A DNA stretch of 64,000 nucleotides from JBBQRS01 sp038214535 (GCA_038214535.1 JBBQRS010000005.1:1-64000); one strand, 5' to 3'; positions 48,857-57,876 are shown, numbered from the stretch's first letter. Made by a program: numbers and translations. The notes: generated by a model from the sequence alone, not told the origin.

Positions 48857-50632
48857 TTAGCGGCGGGTGAGGCCCCAGAGGAAGACAGCGGCGGCGGCGA
48901 CCAGGAGACCGCCGTTGAGGAGATCTGGGCCTTCGGCCACACGCAGGATGATGCCGCCGATGAAGAGACCCGCAGCGGCGACCGTCCACATGACGCGGTT
49001 GATGGATTGATCGATGCGGCGCAGGGCGCGGGCGCTATCGGGGGCCAGGGCGGCTTTGACGGTGAGGTCGCCGCGCTGCGCATCGGTGATGACACTCTCC
49101 AGGCGACCCGGCAGGCGTAATAGCAGCCGCGCCAGATCCTCCCCTTCGGAAATCCACCCTTGCAGGCCCAGGCCCCCGGCGCCACTCGAAATCTGCGCCG
49201 CGAAGGGGATGGTCGCGCCCCACGGGTCGAAGTTGGAATCGAGCTGGGTGCAGATGCCGGAGAGGATGCCCACGGCGCGCGCCGCGAAGAGCATGTCGCT
49301 GGGGAACTGGACAGGCATGTTGAACAGCAGGTCGCGGTATTCGCGCATGAGCACTTCAGCCTGTTCGAAGGCCACCGTACTCAGGTCGCCCATGCGGACG
49401 CCTTTGAGGGCCTTGAACATCACGTCGTGGAGTTCTTCGATGCGCTTGCGGTCGGCGGCGGGGCTGAGAACGCCGGCGTCAATGTAAGCCTGGACCACGC
49501 GGCGCGAGTCGAAGGTGCCGATCGCCAGCAGAAACTCGCGCAGGCTCGAACGGAGCTGTTCGGGAATGACCGCCACCATGCCAAAGTCCACGAAAATCAG
49601 CTTGAAGGGCGTGGGGTCGCCGGACCGGGCGCTACGCGGGCGCGGCAACGGCTGGACGAAGAGGTTGCCGGGGTGCGGGTCGGCGTGGACGAAGTTGTGG
49701 ACGAAGATCTGTTCCAGATAGGCCTGATAGAGACGCTTCGCCACCTGGCCCCGGTCAATCCCCGCGGCTTCGATAGCGGCCAGGTCGCCGATCTTGATGT
49801 AGGCGACGTTCTCCAGCGCGAGGATGCGACGGGTGGAGTATTCCCAATAGACGGCGGGGATATGCACGCCGTCATTGTCGGCGAAGTCGCGCGCGAAGTG
49901 CTCGGCGTTGTTGCCCTCTGCGACGAAATCCACCTCGGCGCGCGTGGTGCGCGCGAATTCGTCGTAGATCTGGTCGAGGTCGGCCTTGCGGCGGATCGGG
50001 CCGTAGAGCTTGAGCCAGTTCTTCGCGACGCGGATCGCAGCGAGGTCAGTCTCGACGATGCGCGCGATGCCGGGTCGCTGAATCTTGACCACGACATCTT
50101 CGCCGCCGGGCAGCCGCGCGAGGTGTACTTGCGCCAGTGAGGCGGCGGCTTCGGGCCGGGTTTGGAACTGCTCGAAGACCTCACGGGAAGGCCGGCCAAA
50201 CTCCTCGAAGATCACCGCTTCCATCTTTTCGGGCAGTTCCGCGGGCACTTCGTCTTGCAGGCCGGCCAGCTCGCGGGTGATGGTTTCCGGCAGCACGTCT
50301 ACCCGGATGCTGAGGAACTGCCCCAGCTTGATGAGCACCCCGCCCAACTCGATGGCCAGGCGACGATAGCGCCGGGCGACGCGCTGCCAGCGGACGCTGC
50401 GCGTGCGCTTAACGTAAGCGCCGATGCCGGGTATCCTTCGGAGGATCAGTTCCCACCAGATGAAGGAGGCGAAGGCATTGCCGAAGAACCAGGTGACCTG
50501 GATGTAGCGCGTCATGTCCAGGGCCGTCGGTTCGGGCGGGCGAACAGACGTCATCGCAGAAGCGATCGGATTTGCGGGTTGGGGTTCGTTAGGCGTCATA
50601 GATTGGAACAGGCCGGGGCTTCGATTCGCCAT
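48857..50632 (-). CDS. UbiB/AarF (ABC1) atypical kinase
   Basis: 591 residues. The KxGQ motif is LIKLGQFLSIRVDVLP; the catalytic region is FVHADPHPGNLF; an Ala-rich VVVKIQRPG segment holds the Lys. Two spans lie at the extreme C-terminus (VAAAGLFIGGIIL and LLVAAAAVFLWGL). The family supports quinone or lipid metabolism by an ATPase activity. The long N-terminus has an alternative Met at residue 12. It stands alone on the minus strand. Confidence 0.9.
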   Translation of the reverse strand: MANRSPGLFQSMTPNEPQPANPIASAMTSVRPPEPTALDMTRYIQVTWFFGNAFASFIWWELILRRIPGIGAYVKRTRSVRWQRVARRYRRLAIELGGVLIKLGQFLSIRVDVLPETITRELAGLQDEVPAELPEKMEAVIFEEFGRPSREVFEQFQTRPEAAASLAQVHLARLPGGEDVVVKIQRPGIARIVETDLAAIRVAKNWLKLYGPIRRKADLDQIYDEFARTTRAEVDFVAEGNNAEHFARDFADNDGVHIPAVYWEYSTRRILALENVAYIKIGDLAAIEAAGIDRGQVAKRLYQAYLEQIFVHNFVHADPHPGNLFVQPLPRPRSARSGDPTPFKLIFVDFGMVAVIPEQLRSSLREFLLAIGTFDSRRVVQAYIDAGVLSPAADRKRIEELHDVMFKALKGVRMGDLSTVAFEQAEVLMREYRDLLFNMPVQFPSDMLFAARAVGILSGICTQLDSNFDPWGATIPFAAQISSGAGGLGLQGWISEGEDLARLLLRLPGRLESVITDAQRGDLTVKAALAPDSARALRRIDQSINRVMWTVAAAGLFIGGIILRVAEGPDLLNGGLLVAAAAVFLWGLTRR

Positions 50633-50665
50633 GTCCCCGGCCTGATATGTTTATTTTAGCACAGA

Positions 50666-50696
50666 ATAGACAGGATAAACAGGATTTACAGGATGT
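50666..50696. repeat. Half copy of family A repeat
   Basis: AGACAGGATAAACAGGATTT ACAGGATG in one orientation only, in the divergent gap between ubiB and ftr1. Confidence 0.6.
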
Positions 50697-50817
50697 TTTT
50701 TATGACGATGGGTTTGCCAGGCCGGATAAAATAGTGTATCTTAACGCACATAAAGGGGCGGCGCGGTGGATATCCTGCCTTTTGCCGCTTCATCAATCTT
50801 CTTCAGGAGAGTTACGC

Positions 50818-51672
50818 ATGTTGCCTGCGTTTTTGTTGAGCTTGCGCGAAGGGTTGGAAGCCGCGCTGATCGTAGGGCTGGTGCTGGGCACGTTAAATCG
50901 GCTCGGCCGGCGCGACCAGTTTGCGCCAGTCTGGCTGGGGGTCGGGGCGGCGGCGCTGGTCAGCTTTTTGATTGCGCTGGCGCTGAAAGTAATCGGCGCA
51001 CAGTTCGAGGGTCCGGCACAGCAGATTTTCGAGGGTGTGACGTTGCTGCTGGCGGCGGGCATCCTGACGTGGATGATCTTCTGGATGCAAGGTCAGGGGC
51101 GGCGCTTGAACAAGAAGCTGGCTACGGATGTGCAGCAGGCCGTTGCGCCCACCGACGTGGCCGGGCTGACCGGCAGGGCCGCGATGGTCAGCCTGTTTTC
51201 GCTGGCGTTTCTGGCTGTGGTGCGGGAGGGGATCGAGCTGGCGCTGTTTCTCACAGCCGCGTCGTTCACCACATCGCCCGGACGGACGCTGATCGGCGCG
51301 GCGCTGGGGCTGGGGGTGGCGGTTGCCATTGGCGCGCTGGTGTATGCGGGCGCGCTCCGGCTGAATGTGAAGCGATTCTTCCAGGTGATCAGCCTGTTCC
51401 TGATTGTGGTGGCCGCAGGGATGGTGTCATACGGGTTCCATGAGTTGATTGAGGCAGGACTGCTGCCCGCGCTGATGGACCCGGTGTATGACATCAACAC
51501 GCTGTTGAGCGATGGGCAGGGGACGGGGTTGCTGCTCAAGACACTGTTTGGCTATAACGCGAACCCCGCACTGACCGAATCCGTCGCGTATGTGCTGTAT
51601 TTTGTGCTGGTGTTCGTGGGGTTGCGGTCGGTGACGGCGACCGCGGCACCCACCAGGGGCCAGTCAAGTTAG
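50818..51672 (+). CDS. FTR1-family high-affinity iron permease
   Basis: 284 residues, seven spans. Both REGxE iron-binding motifs are present: REGLEAALI near the N-terminus and REGIELALF at about 133. The ATG has AGGAGA upstream; the longer open frame lacks spans. It imports ferric or ferrous iron, usually with an oxidase or a periplasmic partner such as EfeO/EfeB; no partner is adjacent. Confidence 0.91.
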   Translation: MLPAFLLSLREGLEAALIVGLVLGTLNRLGRRDQFAPVWLGVGAAALVSFLIALALKVIGAQFEGPAQQIFEGVTLLLAAGILTWMIFWMQGQGRRLNKKLATDVQQAVAPTDVAGLTGRAAMVSLFSLAFLAVVREGIELALFLTAASFTTSPGRTLIGAALGLGVAVAIGALVYAGALRLNVKRFFQVISLFLIVVAAGMVSYGFHELIEAGLLPALMDPVYDINTLLSDGQGTGLLLKTLFGYNANPALTESVAYVLYFVLVFVGLRSVTATAAPTRGQSS

Positions 51673-51711
51673 AATTTGAATCTATCCGAAAACAACCAGA
51701 TCATCATGTCT

Positions 51712-51781
51712 TCCCTTCGTATTGACGGCTTTAGCCGTTGGGGCGCGCTATAACGGCTAAAGCCGTCACTACGAAGGAGAG
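51712..51781. repeat. Family D inverted repeat
   Basis: CTTCGTATTGACGGCTTTAG CCGTT and its complement AACGGCTAAAGCCGTCACTACGAAG, between the convergent ftr1 and chain-length genes. It acts as a potential terminator for both. Confidence 0.8.
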
Positions 51782-51784
51782 CGG

Positions 51785-52468
51785 TTATTTTGGGATTTCG
51801 CCGAGGACGGGCAGGTCGAGTTGCTCGAGGTCGGCGCGGGTCAGGACGGAATCGTTGAGATAGTTGAGCAGGAAAGCCAGGGCGACCCCCGCGACGAAGG
51901 CGAGCGCCAGGCGCAGCGGCAGGTCGAGTTGATCGCGCGCGGAGGGGGCCACCGCGTTGATGACGGGCGGGTCAATGAGCCGGATGTCGGCCTCTTCGGC
52001 GCTGAACTGCGCGAAGAAGTCGGCGCTGCTCTCGGTGAGAGTGGCGGCGACGGCGTCCGCGATAATTTGCAGTTGGGCGGCGTCGGGCCAGGCCACGTTG
52101 ACCGTCAGGATGCGATGGAGCTTGCCGGGCTGGGTGCTGGAGCCGATGGCCCCCGGCGACACGGTGATGCCCTGGGCGGCGGTGCGCCGGCTGACCTTCT
52201 CCGTGAAGACCTGGCTGCGGACGATCTCACCCAGGTCGTCCACCAGATACTCTGAGGTGAGCATCGTGTAGTAGCGGTCATAGGTGTAAACGCCGGGGAT
52301 GCGTTCGGGCTTGATGCCGACGTTGAAACGCATAGCGGCGTTATAGGTGGTGGGGCGCGGCTCCCACGGTTTTTGCATGACCACGGTCAAGATTCCTGTC
52401 AACAGGACTAAGCCGATGGGAACCCACCAGTAGCGCCGGATGATGCGCCAGTACTCACGTAGTTCCAT
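51785..52468 (-). CDS. Wzz/YveK-type polysaccharide chain-length or export protein
   Basis: 227 residues with one span near each end (about 15-33 and 187-205) and a periplasmic middle, the Wzz plan without a kinase domain. The C-terminal DLEQLDLPVLGEIPK is the usual junction before a BY-kinase. It regulates length or export of surface polysaccharide. Its start overlaps the end of the glycosyltransferase gene by 14 bases, so the two form an operon. Confidence 0.8.
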   Translation of the reverse strand: MELREYWRIIRRYWWVPIGLVLLTGILTVVMQKPWEPRPTTYNAAMRFNVGIKPERIPGVYTYDRYYTMLTSEYLVDDLGEIVRSQVFTEKVSRRTAAQGITVSPGAIGSSTQPGKLHRILTVNVAWPDAAQLQIIADAVAATLTESSADFFAQFSAEEADIRLIDPPVINAVAPSARDQLDLPLRLALAFVAGVALAFLLNYLNDSVLTRADLEQLDLPVLGEIPK

Positions 52469-53558
52469 GGATGAACGCTCTCAATTCTCGCTCGAAGCGC
52501 GCGACGCCGAAACGCTCGGCGTTGGCGCGACAGGCGGCGGGGTCATATGCGCCCGGATCGAAATACTCGAGGGCGGCGGCCAGCGCTTCCGGCGTCTGCT
52601 CGACAAATAGCTCGCCGGTGCAGCCGGGAAGCACCGTATCGAGCGAGCCGCCGCCCGCGAAGGCGATGACGGGGCGGCCTGCGGCCTGCGATTCGAGCGG
52701 CGCGATGCCGAAATCCTCGCGGCCGGGGAAGATGAAGGCCCTGGCCCGACTATACAACTCGGCCAACTTTTCCTCTGAGACGCGGCCCAGAAACTCAACG
52801 GTGGGGCCGGCCATGCGCTCGAGCGCGGCGCGGTCGCGCCCGTCGCCATAGACCAGGAGGCGCAGACCCAGCTCGCTGCACGCCTTGACGGCGAGGTCAG
52901 TGCGCTTGTAGGGGATAAGCCGTCCGCCCGCCAGATAGTAGTCCTCAACCGGATCGCCGGTGGGGTGGAAGCGCGCCACGTCTACGGGCGGATAGATGAT
53001 TGTGCTGGGTCGGTCATAATACTGTTGGATGCGCGCCTGAATCTCGGTGGAGATGGCGATGAAGTGATCCACGCGCTGGGCGGCGGCGTAGTCCCACTGG
53101 CGGAGGCGAGCGATCATGGGGCGTAGGCCGCGGTCAATGGCGCTGGGCAGCGTCTCACGCGCGCGATAGGCTTCGTATTGCCAGAGGAAGCGCGTGGGAG
53201 TAAGGCAATAGCAGATGTGGGTCGCGTTCGGTGGCTTGGGCACGCCGTGGCAGAACGCACTCTTATTGCTCAGGATCAGGTCGTGCCCGCGCAGATCCAT
53301 GCGGCTGAAGGCAACCGGATAGAGCGGCAGATAGGCCTGATGGCGTGACGTGACGGCGGGCAAGCCTTGCATGAACGACGTCCGGATATCCCATGAGCGA
53401 TAGACGGCGGGCATCCGATCGGGGGCGTACATGCTGGTAAAGACAGGCGCGCCCGGGAACATGCGCACCAGTGTCTCCAGCACCTTCTCCGCGCCGCCCA
53501 TCTGGTTCAACCAGTCGTGGACCAGAGCCAGCTGGGCACAGTCGCCGGCCCGGCTCAT
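52455..53558 (-). CDS. Glycosyltransferase family 4 protein
   Basis: 367 residues from the ATG at 53558; a longer open frame reaches 53735 but overlaps the zinc-ribbon gene and lacks family text. N-domain: ALVHDWLNQMGGAEKVLETLVRMFP. C-domain: GRLIPYKRTDLAVKAC, FLGRVSEEKLAELYSRARAFIFPGREDFGIAPLE with the EX7E-like nucleotide-sugar motif. Likely mannosyl- or glucosyl-type transferase for surface polysaccharide together with the Wzz-like gene. Confidence 0.88.
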   Translation of the reverse strand: MSRAGDCAQLALVHDWLNQMGGAEKVLETLVRMFPGAPVFTSMYAPDRMPAVYRSWDIRTSFMQGLPAVTSRHQAYLPLYPVAFSRMDLRGHDLILSNKSAFCHGVPKPPNATHICYCLTPTRFLWQYEAYRARETLPSAIDRGLRPMIARLRQWDYAAAQRVDHFIAISTEIQARIQQYYDRPSTIIYPPVDVARFHPTGDPVEDYYLAGGRLIPYKRTDLAVKACSELGLRLLVYGDGRDRAALERMAGPTVEFLGRVSEEKLAELYSRARAFIFPGREDFGIAPLESQAAGRPVIAFAGGGSLDTVLPGCTGELFVEQTPEALAAALEYFDPGAYDPAACRANAERFGVARFERELRAFIHGTT

Positions 53559-53602
53559 TGTCGGCAAGGACGTCGTGGACTGGATGGGCGCGCCAACGCA
53601 GG

Positions 53603-53842
53603 TTACTCCGTGTCCTTCGTCTCGGCCTCGGGAACGACAGCCTGAGCCTCCGGTGCAGCGGGCGGCGGCGCGAGACGCACCGCGTGCTCCAGCCGTTCCG
53701 GCGCGATCTTGATGTGCTTTCCGCAATACGGGCACATGACCTGTGCGTGTTTCTTACCCTGGCTCTCGGCGAGCGCGGCGCGGATTTCTTCTGTGCTCAG
53801 CGTTGACCGCCGACGGCATTTATCGCATGTGATAGCAAGCAT
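53603..53842 (-). CDS. Small zinc-ribbon protein
   Basis: 79 residues. CDKCRRR and CPYCGKH form a four-Cys ribbon; the C-terminus is a Pro/Ala/Glu-rich tail. It ends 44 bases before the glycosyltransferase start on the same strand. Function unknown. The ribosome site GGAGGATGCC is good. Confidence 0.7.
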   Translation of the reverse strand: MLAITCDKCRRRSTLSTEEIRAALAESQGKKHAQVMCPYCGKHIKIAPERLEHAVRLAPPPAAPEAQAVVPEAETKDTE

Positions 53843-53955
53843 GGCATCCTCCGGGGTTCATTCTACCGCGCGGCGGCGGCAATTGACAAGCGGTGCGCGC
53901 CATGCTGTAATCATCGGTGCTGCGTGCGTTCATCTGGTTTCATGGGAGCAACGTT

Positions 53956-54390
53956 ATGTCACGTGTTCTGGCGCTGATTGCGCACGATGGGAAGAAGGAT
54001 GACCTGGTGCGGTTTGCCCAGGCGCATCTGGAGGCTTTGGGGCAGTTTCACCTGATCGCGACGGGGACGACGGGCAAGCGGCTGGCCGATGCGACCGGGC
54101 TGCCGGTGGAACGAATGCTATCGGGGCCGATGGGGGGCGATGCGGAGATCGGGGCGCGGGTGGCGGAGGGGAAGATTGATGCGGTGATCTTCCTGGTGGA
54201 TCCGCTGTACGCGCATCCGCATGAGCCGGATGTGCAGGGGTTGCAACGATTGTGCAATGTGCATGAGGCGCCGCTGGCGACGAATCTGGCGACGGCGCGG
54301 TTGGTGTTAGAGGGGTTGGTGCGCGAGGACGCGCAAGGGAGCGCAGAGGACTGCGCGCTACGAGCAAGAAAGGTTATTTTACCCATTTGA
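53956..54390 (+). CDS. mgsA: Methylglyoxal synthase
   Basis: 144 residues. IALIAHDGKKDDLV, ATGTTGKRL, SGPMGGDAEIGARVAEG and DPLYAHPHEPDVQ match MgsA, including the catalytic Asp in GGDAE and the His in the HPHEPD segment. It converts dihydroxyacetone phosphate to methylglyoxal, relieving phosphate stress. GGGAG lies seven bases before the ATG. The last 20 or so residues (from about REDAQGSAEDCALRAR) come from a dispersed hairpin repeat, and the stop lies inside the convergent GNAT gene. Confidence 0.93.
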   Translation: MSRVLALIAHDGKKDDLVRFAQAHLEALGQFHLIATGTTGKRLADATGLPVERMLSGPMGGDAEIGARVAEGKIDAVIFLVDPLYAHPHEPDVQGLQRLCNVHEAPLATNLATARLVLEGLVREDAQGSAEDCALRARKVILPI

Positions 54391-54943
54391 CCATTTGGAT
54401 TTCGTCGTAGTAGCTGCCGTCGGCGAGCTTGTAGGCGCGCAGGCGGCGGCTTTCTTCTGTGAAGCCCAGTTTAAGATAGAGGTTGAGGGCGCGTTCATTG
54501 TGGGCAAAGACGGCGAGTTCGACGCGCTCCAGTTCCGGCTCTGCGGCGGCCCAGTCCAGGAGGGCGCGTAACAAGGCCTCGCCGATGCCCTGGCCGCGGT
54601 AGGGCGTTTGCACCCCGATCCCCAGCCCGCCGCGATGGCGCATCCGAAAGCGCGCGTGGCCGCTGAAGCTGACCATGCCGGCGATGTGCGGGCGGAAGGA
54701 GCTGCCGATGTCGGCGACGAGGATGATGCCGTGCGGTTTGGTGTGTGCGTCGTGAATCCAGGCTTCTTCTTGCGCGACCGTCATGCTGAATTCATACGGT
54801 TCGGTGATGTTCCAGTATGGCTCGAGCAGGATGGAGCGGGCATGCACGATCAGTTGCGCGGCGTCCGAGGGTTCGGCTTCGCGGATAGTGAAGGACCGGC
54901 CGTCTTTGGTTTGTTGCTGCAGGCGGACGCGCGATGGGCTCAT
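54374..54943 (-). CDS. GNAT-family N-acetyltransferase
   Basis: 189 residues. The acetyl-CoA loop is GVQTPYRGQGIGEALLRALL and the C-terminal NERALNLYLKLGFTEESR helix is typical. Overall similar to spermidine/RimI-like GNATs of the SSFRPHIAGMVSF type. Substrate unknown. It overlaps mgsA tail to tail by 17 bases. Confidence 0.88.
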   Translation of the reverse strand: MSPSRVRLQQQTKDGRSFTIREAEPSDAAQLIVHARSILLEPYWNITEPYEFSMTVAQEEAWIHDAHTKPHGIILVADIGSSFRPHIAGMVSFSGHARFRMRHRGGLGIGVQTPYRGQGIGEALLRALLDWAAAEPELERVELAVFAHNERALNLYLKLGFTEESRRLRAYKLADGSYYDEIQMVKWVK

Positions 54944-54975
54944 GGTGCGCTGCGTTGAATCGGACGCCGGGCGAC

Positions 54976-55629
54976 CTACGCGTCTTCGAGGGCGGCCGGT
55001 GCGGTGTCGGAAAAGCGCCGGGTGAGCGTAATGAAGTCCTCGGTGTCGCCGATGATGTGCCAGTCGAGGACGCTGCTCAATTGCGTATCTACGACGCCTG
55101 GGACGGTGCGAATCCAGCTCATAGCGTAACCCGTCAGGGCCGAGGTGCGTTCTCCCAGCAGCATGAGATGCAGGTCGGCCTCGCCGGAGTGGAAGATCTT
55201 GACGACCCAGACGACCTGGACGGCTTGATGGGGCGGCAGGGCGAGCAGGGCGGCGTAGACTTCCTGATCCTGGCCGGGGTGCGATTTGACGAGCACGCTG
55301 GCGGCGGCGCGACGATCCCAGCCGGCGTCGAACAGGGAGACGTCCATGAGGGGGTCGCCGTGGATGACGCCCGCGAAGGCGAGTTGCGCGGAGGTGCCGC
55401 GCACGCCGGGGACTGAACGAATGACGTCTACCAGGAAGTCGTCGAATTGTGTCAGGTCATGCACGAGGCAGACGACGCGCAGGTCGGCCCGCTCGCGCAA
55501 GACGTTGACCCACAGCGGTGAGATGTAGTGTTTGGTGCAGCGGCGCAGGTTGTCGAGAAGCTGTTCACGCGCGAATTCGTCGTGGCCGCTGGAAATGTCA
55601 ATATCAATGATGGCGAGCGTCGGATCCAT
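54976..55629 (-). CDS. Protein with Lrp/AsnC (RAM)-like ligand domains, no DNA-binding part
   Basis: 217 residues from the ATG at 55629 (AGGAGA upstream; an open frame extends to 55689). It has three or more beta-alpha units with the RAM-like text VVCLVHDLTQFDDFLVDVIRSVPGVRGTSAQLAFAGVIHGDP and, later, DLHLMLLGERTSALTGYAMSWIRTVPGVVDTQLSSVL. No helix-turn-helix is present, so it is more like the SIS/RAM sensor proteins found alone. Function unknown. Confidence 0.55.
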   Translation of the reverse strand: MDPTLAIIDIDISSGHDEFAREQLLDNLRRCTKHYISPLWVNVLRERADLRVVCLVHDLTQFDDFLVDVIRSVPGVRGTSAQLAFAGVIHGDPLMDVSLFDAGWDRRAAASVLVKSHPGQDQEVYAALLALPPHQAVQVVWVVKIFHSGEADLHLMLLGERTSALTGYAMSWIRTVPGVVDTQLSSVLDWHIIGDTEDFITLTRRFSDTAPAALEDA

Positions 55630-55739
55630 CCGGGTCTCCTGAGTGGGTCTATTTGACCGTATCTTAGCATGGTTGCGACGCCTGACCAAAGCGCCGGGGG
55701 CGACGTTCGGGCGGCGTTTGGCGTAGCATCGAAGGGTGC

Positions 55740-55745
55740 TATAAT
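55740..55745 (+). promoter_or_regulatory. -10 box of phoU
   Basis: TATAAT at 55740-55745, 44 bases before the chosen start. The -35 is weak (TTGGCG at 55718 with a 16-bp spacer). Confidence 0.4.
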
Positions 55746-55788
55746 AGCCCTGTCTATTGGAATGATGAGGAATTCTCGGGAGCAGGAA

Positions 55789-56445
55789 ATGCCCAGGGCC
55801 AATTACGAAGCCGAGTTACGCGCTTTGAAGGAGAATCTTCTCCAGCTTGGGATGCTGGTCGCGGACGCGCAGTCGAGGGCTGTGCGCGCCCTGGCGGAAC
55901 GGGACGAGGAGTTGGCGCGCGAGGTGATTGCGACTGACGCGCTGATCAACCGGCTGCAGCGCGAGCTTGAGGAAGAGTGCATCGCGCTGATTGCCCAGCA
56001 ACAGCCGGTTGCGCGTGATCTGCGGCTGATTGTCTCCGTATCGCACATTGCGCTGGACCTCGAGCGGATGGGGGATCACGCCAAGGGCGTTGCGATTTTG
56101 GCCCTGCGCCTCGCCGATCAACCGTTGCTCAAGCCGTTGATTGATGTGCCGCGCATGGCAGAGATCGGGCGTGAGATGCTCATCGGCCAGCTTCAGGCGT
56201 TCATTGATCTCGATGTGGAAGCGGCGCGCGAGTTTGCTGCGAAAGACGCGGAAGTTGATCGGTTGAACGATCAGGTCTTCCGTGAGCTGCTGATGATTAT
56301 GATGAACGATCAGCGCACGATCACGCGGGCGACATATTTGCTCTGGGTGTCGCACAATCTGGAGCGTTTCGCCGACCGGACGACAAACATCGGCGAACGC
56401 ACGATTTTTGTGAAGAACAGTGACGTTGTAGAACTGAACGGCTAA
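55789..56445 (+). CDS. phoU: Phosphate signalling protein PhoU
   Basis: 218 residues made of two three-helix bundles, each with the metal-binding EExxxD pattern: ELARE...RLQRELEEECI with DLERMGDHAKG, and later DRLNDQV with NLERFADRTTNI. It couples the Pst transporter to PhoR-type signalling. The ATG at 55789 follows GGAGCAGGA; ATG 55762 is an alternative. No pst genes are adjacent, and the coiled-coil gene follows. Confidence 0.92.
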   Translation: MPRANYEAELRALKENLLQLGMLVADAQSRAVRALAERDEELAREVIATDALINRLQRELEEECIALIAQQQPVARDLRLIVSVSHIALDLERMGDHAKGVAILALRLADQPLLKPLIDVPRMAEIGREMLIGQLQAFIDLDVEAAREFAAKDAEVDRLNDQVFRELLMIMMNDQRTITRATYLLWVSHNLERFADRTTNIGERTIFVKNSDVVELNG

Positions 56446-56483
56446 CCGGGGGACGCCCCCGCATCTCTACAGGAAAGAACTGA

Positions 56484-57671
56484 ATGGACCTGACACAACT
56501 GAGCCAGATGGTGTCCTGGCTGGACGAAGAACACCGGCACGACCGTGAAGAGCTGGCGAAGCTGGATCAGCGTTTGCAGAGCCTGGGGGTGGAAAACCAG
56601 CAGCAGGCGCGGCGCATCCAGGAGTTGGAGGGCCGGCTGGCGAGCACCGCCGCCCAACTCACGCGCTTCACACAACTCGAGCAGGCGCTGCAACAACTGA
56701 AGACCGAAATGGTCGTCATGCTGGATAAGCAGACGGAAGCGCGGATGCAGACGGAACGCGAGCTGGAGCGCTCTCGGATGTCGGATCGGGAGAACGCGTC
56801 GCGCGGGATCGCCGAAGTGCGCAAGGAGTTGACGCGGTTCAGCCATTTCGAGGAAGAGTTGAACACGCGGCAGGCCGAAGATCAACGCTTGAGCGAGATG
56901 ACCCTGGCGTTGCGGCAGTCGATCAACGGAATCAGCAAGGACCTGGACGACCGCACCCGGTCGCTGCCCTACATGGTGGAGCAGCGCGCGCAGGACAATA
57001 GGCGCATCGCGCAGATCCAGAGCGAAACTGTCGAGCTGCTGAAGCGCACTGATGCGTTGGCGAGCAAGCTGCCGGTGTTCGATGAGTATTTGCAGCGGCT
57101 GGATCGCGAGTTGCAGCGCATCCTGCCCGTGCCCGATATCTTGCGCGAAGAGCAGCATACGTTCATCGAGGCGCAGAAGATCGGTGAGGTGGAGCGCACG
57201 CGCCAGATGGTGCAGTGGTCTGAGGAGTTCGTCCAGCAGCGCGCGCAGATCGAGAAGCATAGCATCCGGCTGCGCGATTTCGCGGCGCAGTATGAGGCGG
57301 CGGGTCGGGCGATCAAGACGCTGGAAGAGTTCCAGGTGCAGATCACGCGAGAGCAGAAGCAGGTGGCGGAGCTGCAACGCCTGGCCGAGGAGCGGCAGCG
57401 CAAGGAATTGGCCGAGTGGCAGGGCGAAAACGAGCAACGCTGGAAGAAGGAATTGTTGCGCTGGGACTATAATCTGCAAGAGCAACAGAAGATCAACCAG
57501 AAGTTGGCCGAGCAATTCCCGCCATTGGTGCGCGACGCCGCCCATATCAAGCGCGAGATCGAGGCGGTATGGCGGTTGCAGGAGTTGCTGGGCGAGCGGC
57601 AGATGGGTGAGGCGCAGCGTCTGCTGGACACCCTGAGCGGCGCGATCGAGAGCCGGCCCCGACCGGAATAA
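56484..57671 (+). CDS. Long coiled-coil protein of unknown function
   Basis: 395 residues, nearly all alpha-helical coiled coil rich in Gln, Glu and Arg, with no signal peptide or membrane span. Helix breaks occur near LPVFDEYLQRLDRELQRILPVPDILREEQ (about 200-230) and near the C-terminus. It may form a cytoplasmic filament or scaffold. It follows phoU by 38 bases with an AGGAAAG ribosome site. No family is recognised. Confidence 0.6.
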   Translation: MDLTQLSQMVSWLDEEHRHDREELAKLDQRLQSLGVENQQQARRIQELEGRLASTAAQLTRFTQLEQALQQLKTEMVVMLDKQTEARMQTERELERSRMSDRENASRGIAEVRKELTRFSHFEEELNTRQAEDQRLSEMTLALRQSINGISKDLDDRTRSLPYMVEQRAQDNRRIAQIQSETVELLKRTDALASKLPVFDEYLQRLDRELQRILPVPDILREEQHTFIEAQKIGEVERTRQMVQWSEEFVQQRAQIEKHSIRLRDFAAQYEAAGRAIKTLEEFQVQITREQKQVAELQRLAEERQRKELAEWQGENEQRWKKELLRWDYNLQEQQKINQKLAEQFPPLVRDAAHIKREIEAVWRLQELLGERQMGEAQRLLDTLSGAIESRPRPE

Positions 57672-57694
57672 TTGGGATGAATTTTGTCCACTCA

Positions 57695-57820
57695 GGGAGT
57701 GCGCATCCTCAGATGCGCCTTTGCCTGACAGGATTTACAAGATTCACAGGATGTAAAACCGTTCTAATCCTGTAAATTCTGTCCATGCTGGAGCGCATCT
57801 GAGGATGCACACTCCGCGAG
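57695..57820. repeat. Composite nested repeat: family A inside family C borders
   Basis: GGAGTGCGCATCCTCAGATGCGC on the left pairs with GCGCATCTGAGGATGCACACTCC on the right; between them lies a family A inverted repeat (ACAGGATTTACAAGATTCAC). Same architecture as 30192-30342. Confidence 0.82.
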
Positions 57821-57822
57821 GG

Positions 57823-57835
57823 TATTGTGACAATA
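57823..57835. promoter_or_regulatory. Palindrome upstream of selB
   Basis: TATTGTGACAATA is a perfect 6+1+6 palindrome in the likely selB promoter region. It may be an operator. Confidence 0.35.
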
Positions 57836-57850
57836 GATAAAAATTGGACC

Positions 57851-57876
57851 GACGCCCTGCATCCAGGGCGTCTTTT
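57851..57876 (+). terminator. Terminator-like hairpin in the selB leader
   Basis: GACGCCCTG (57851-57859) pairs with CAGGGCGTC (57864-57872), then TTTTAT. It lies 15 bases before the selB ATG, so it may attenuate selB. Confidence 0.65.

Noticed and set aside
53558..53735. N-terminal extension of the glycosyltransferase
   Set aside because: It overlaps the zinc-ribbon gene in another frame and is Arg/Gly-rich without family similarity.
56442..57545. 367-codon Leu-rich minus-strand frame
   Set aside because: It is the antisense of the Gln/Glu-rich coiled-coil gene; Leu richness follows from the complement of CAG and GAG codons.
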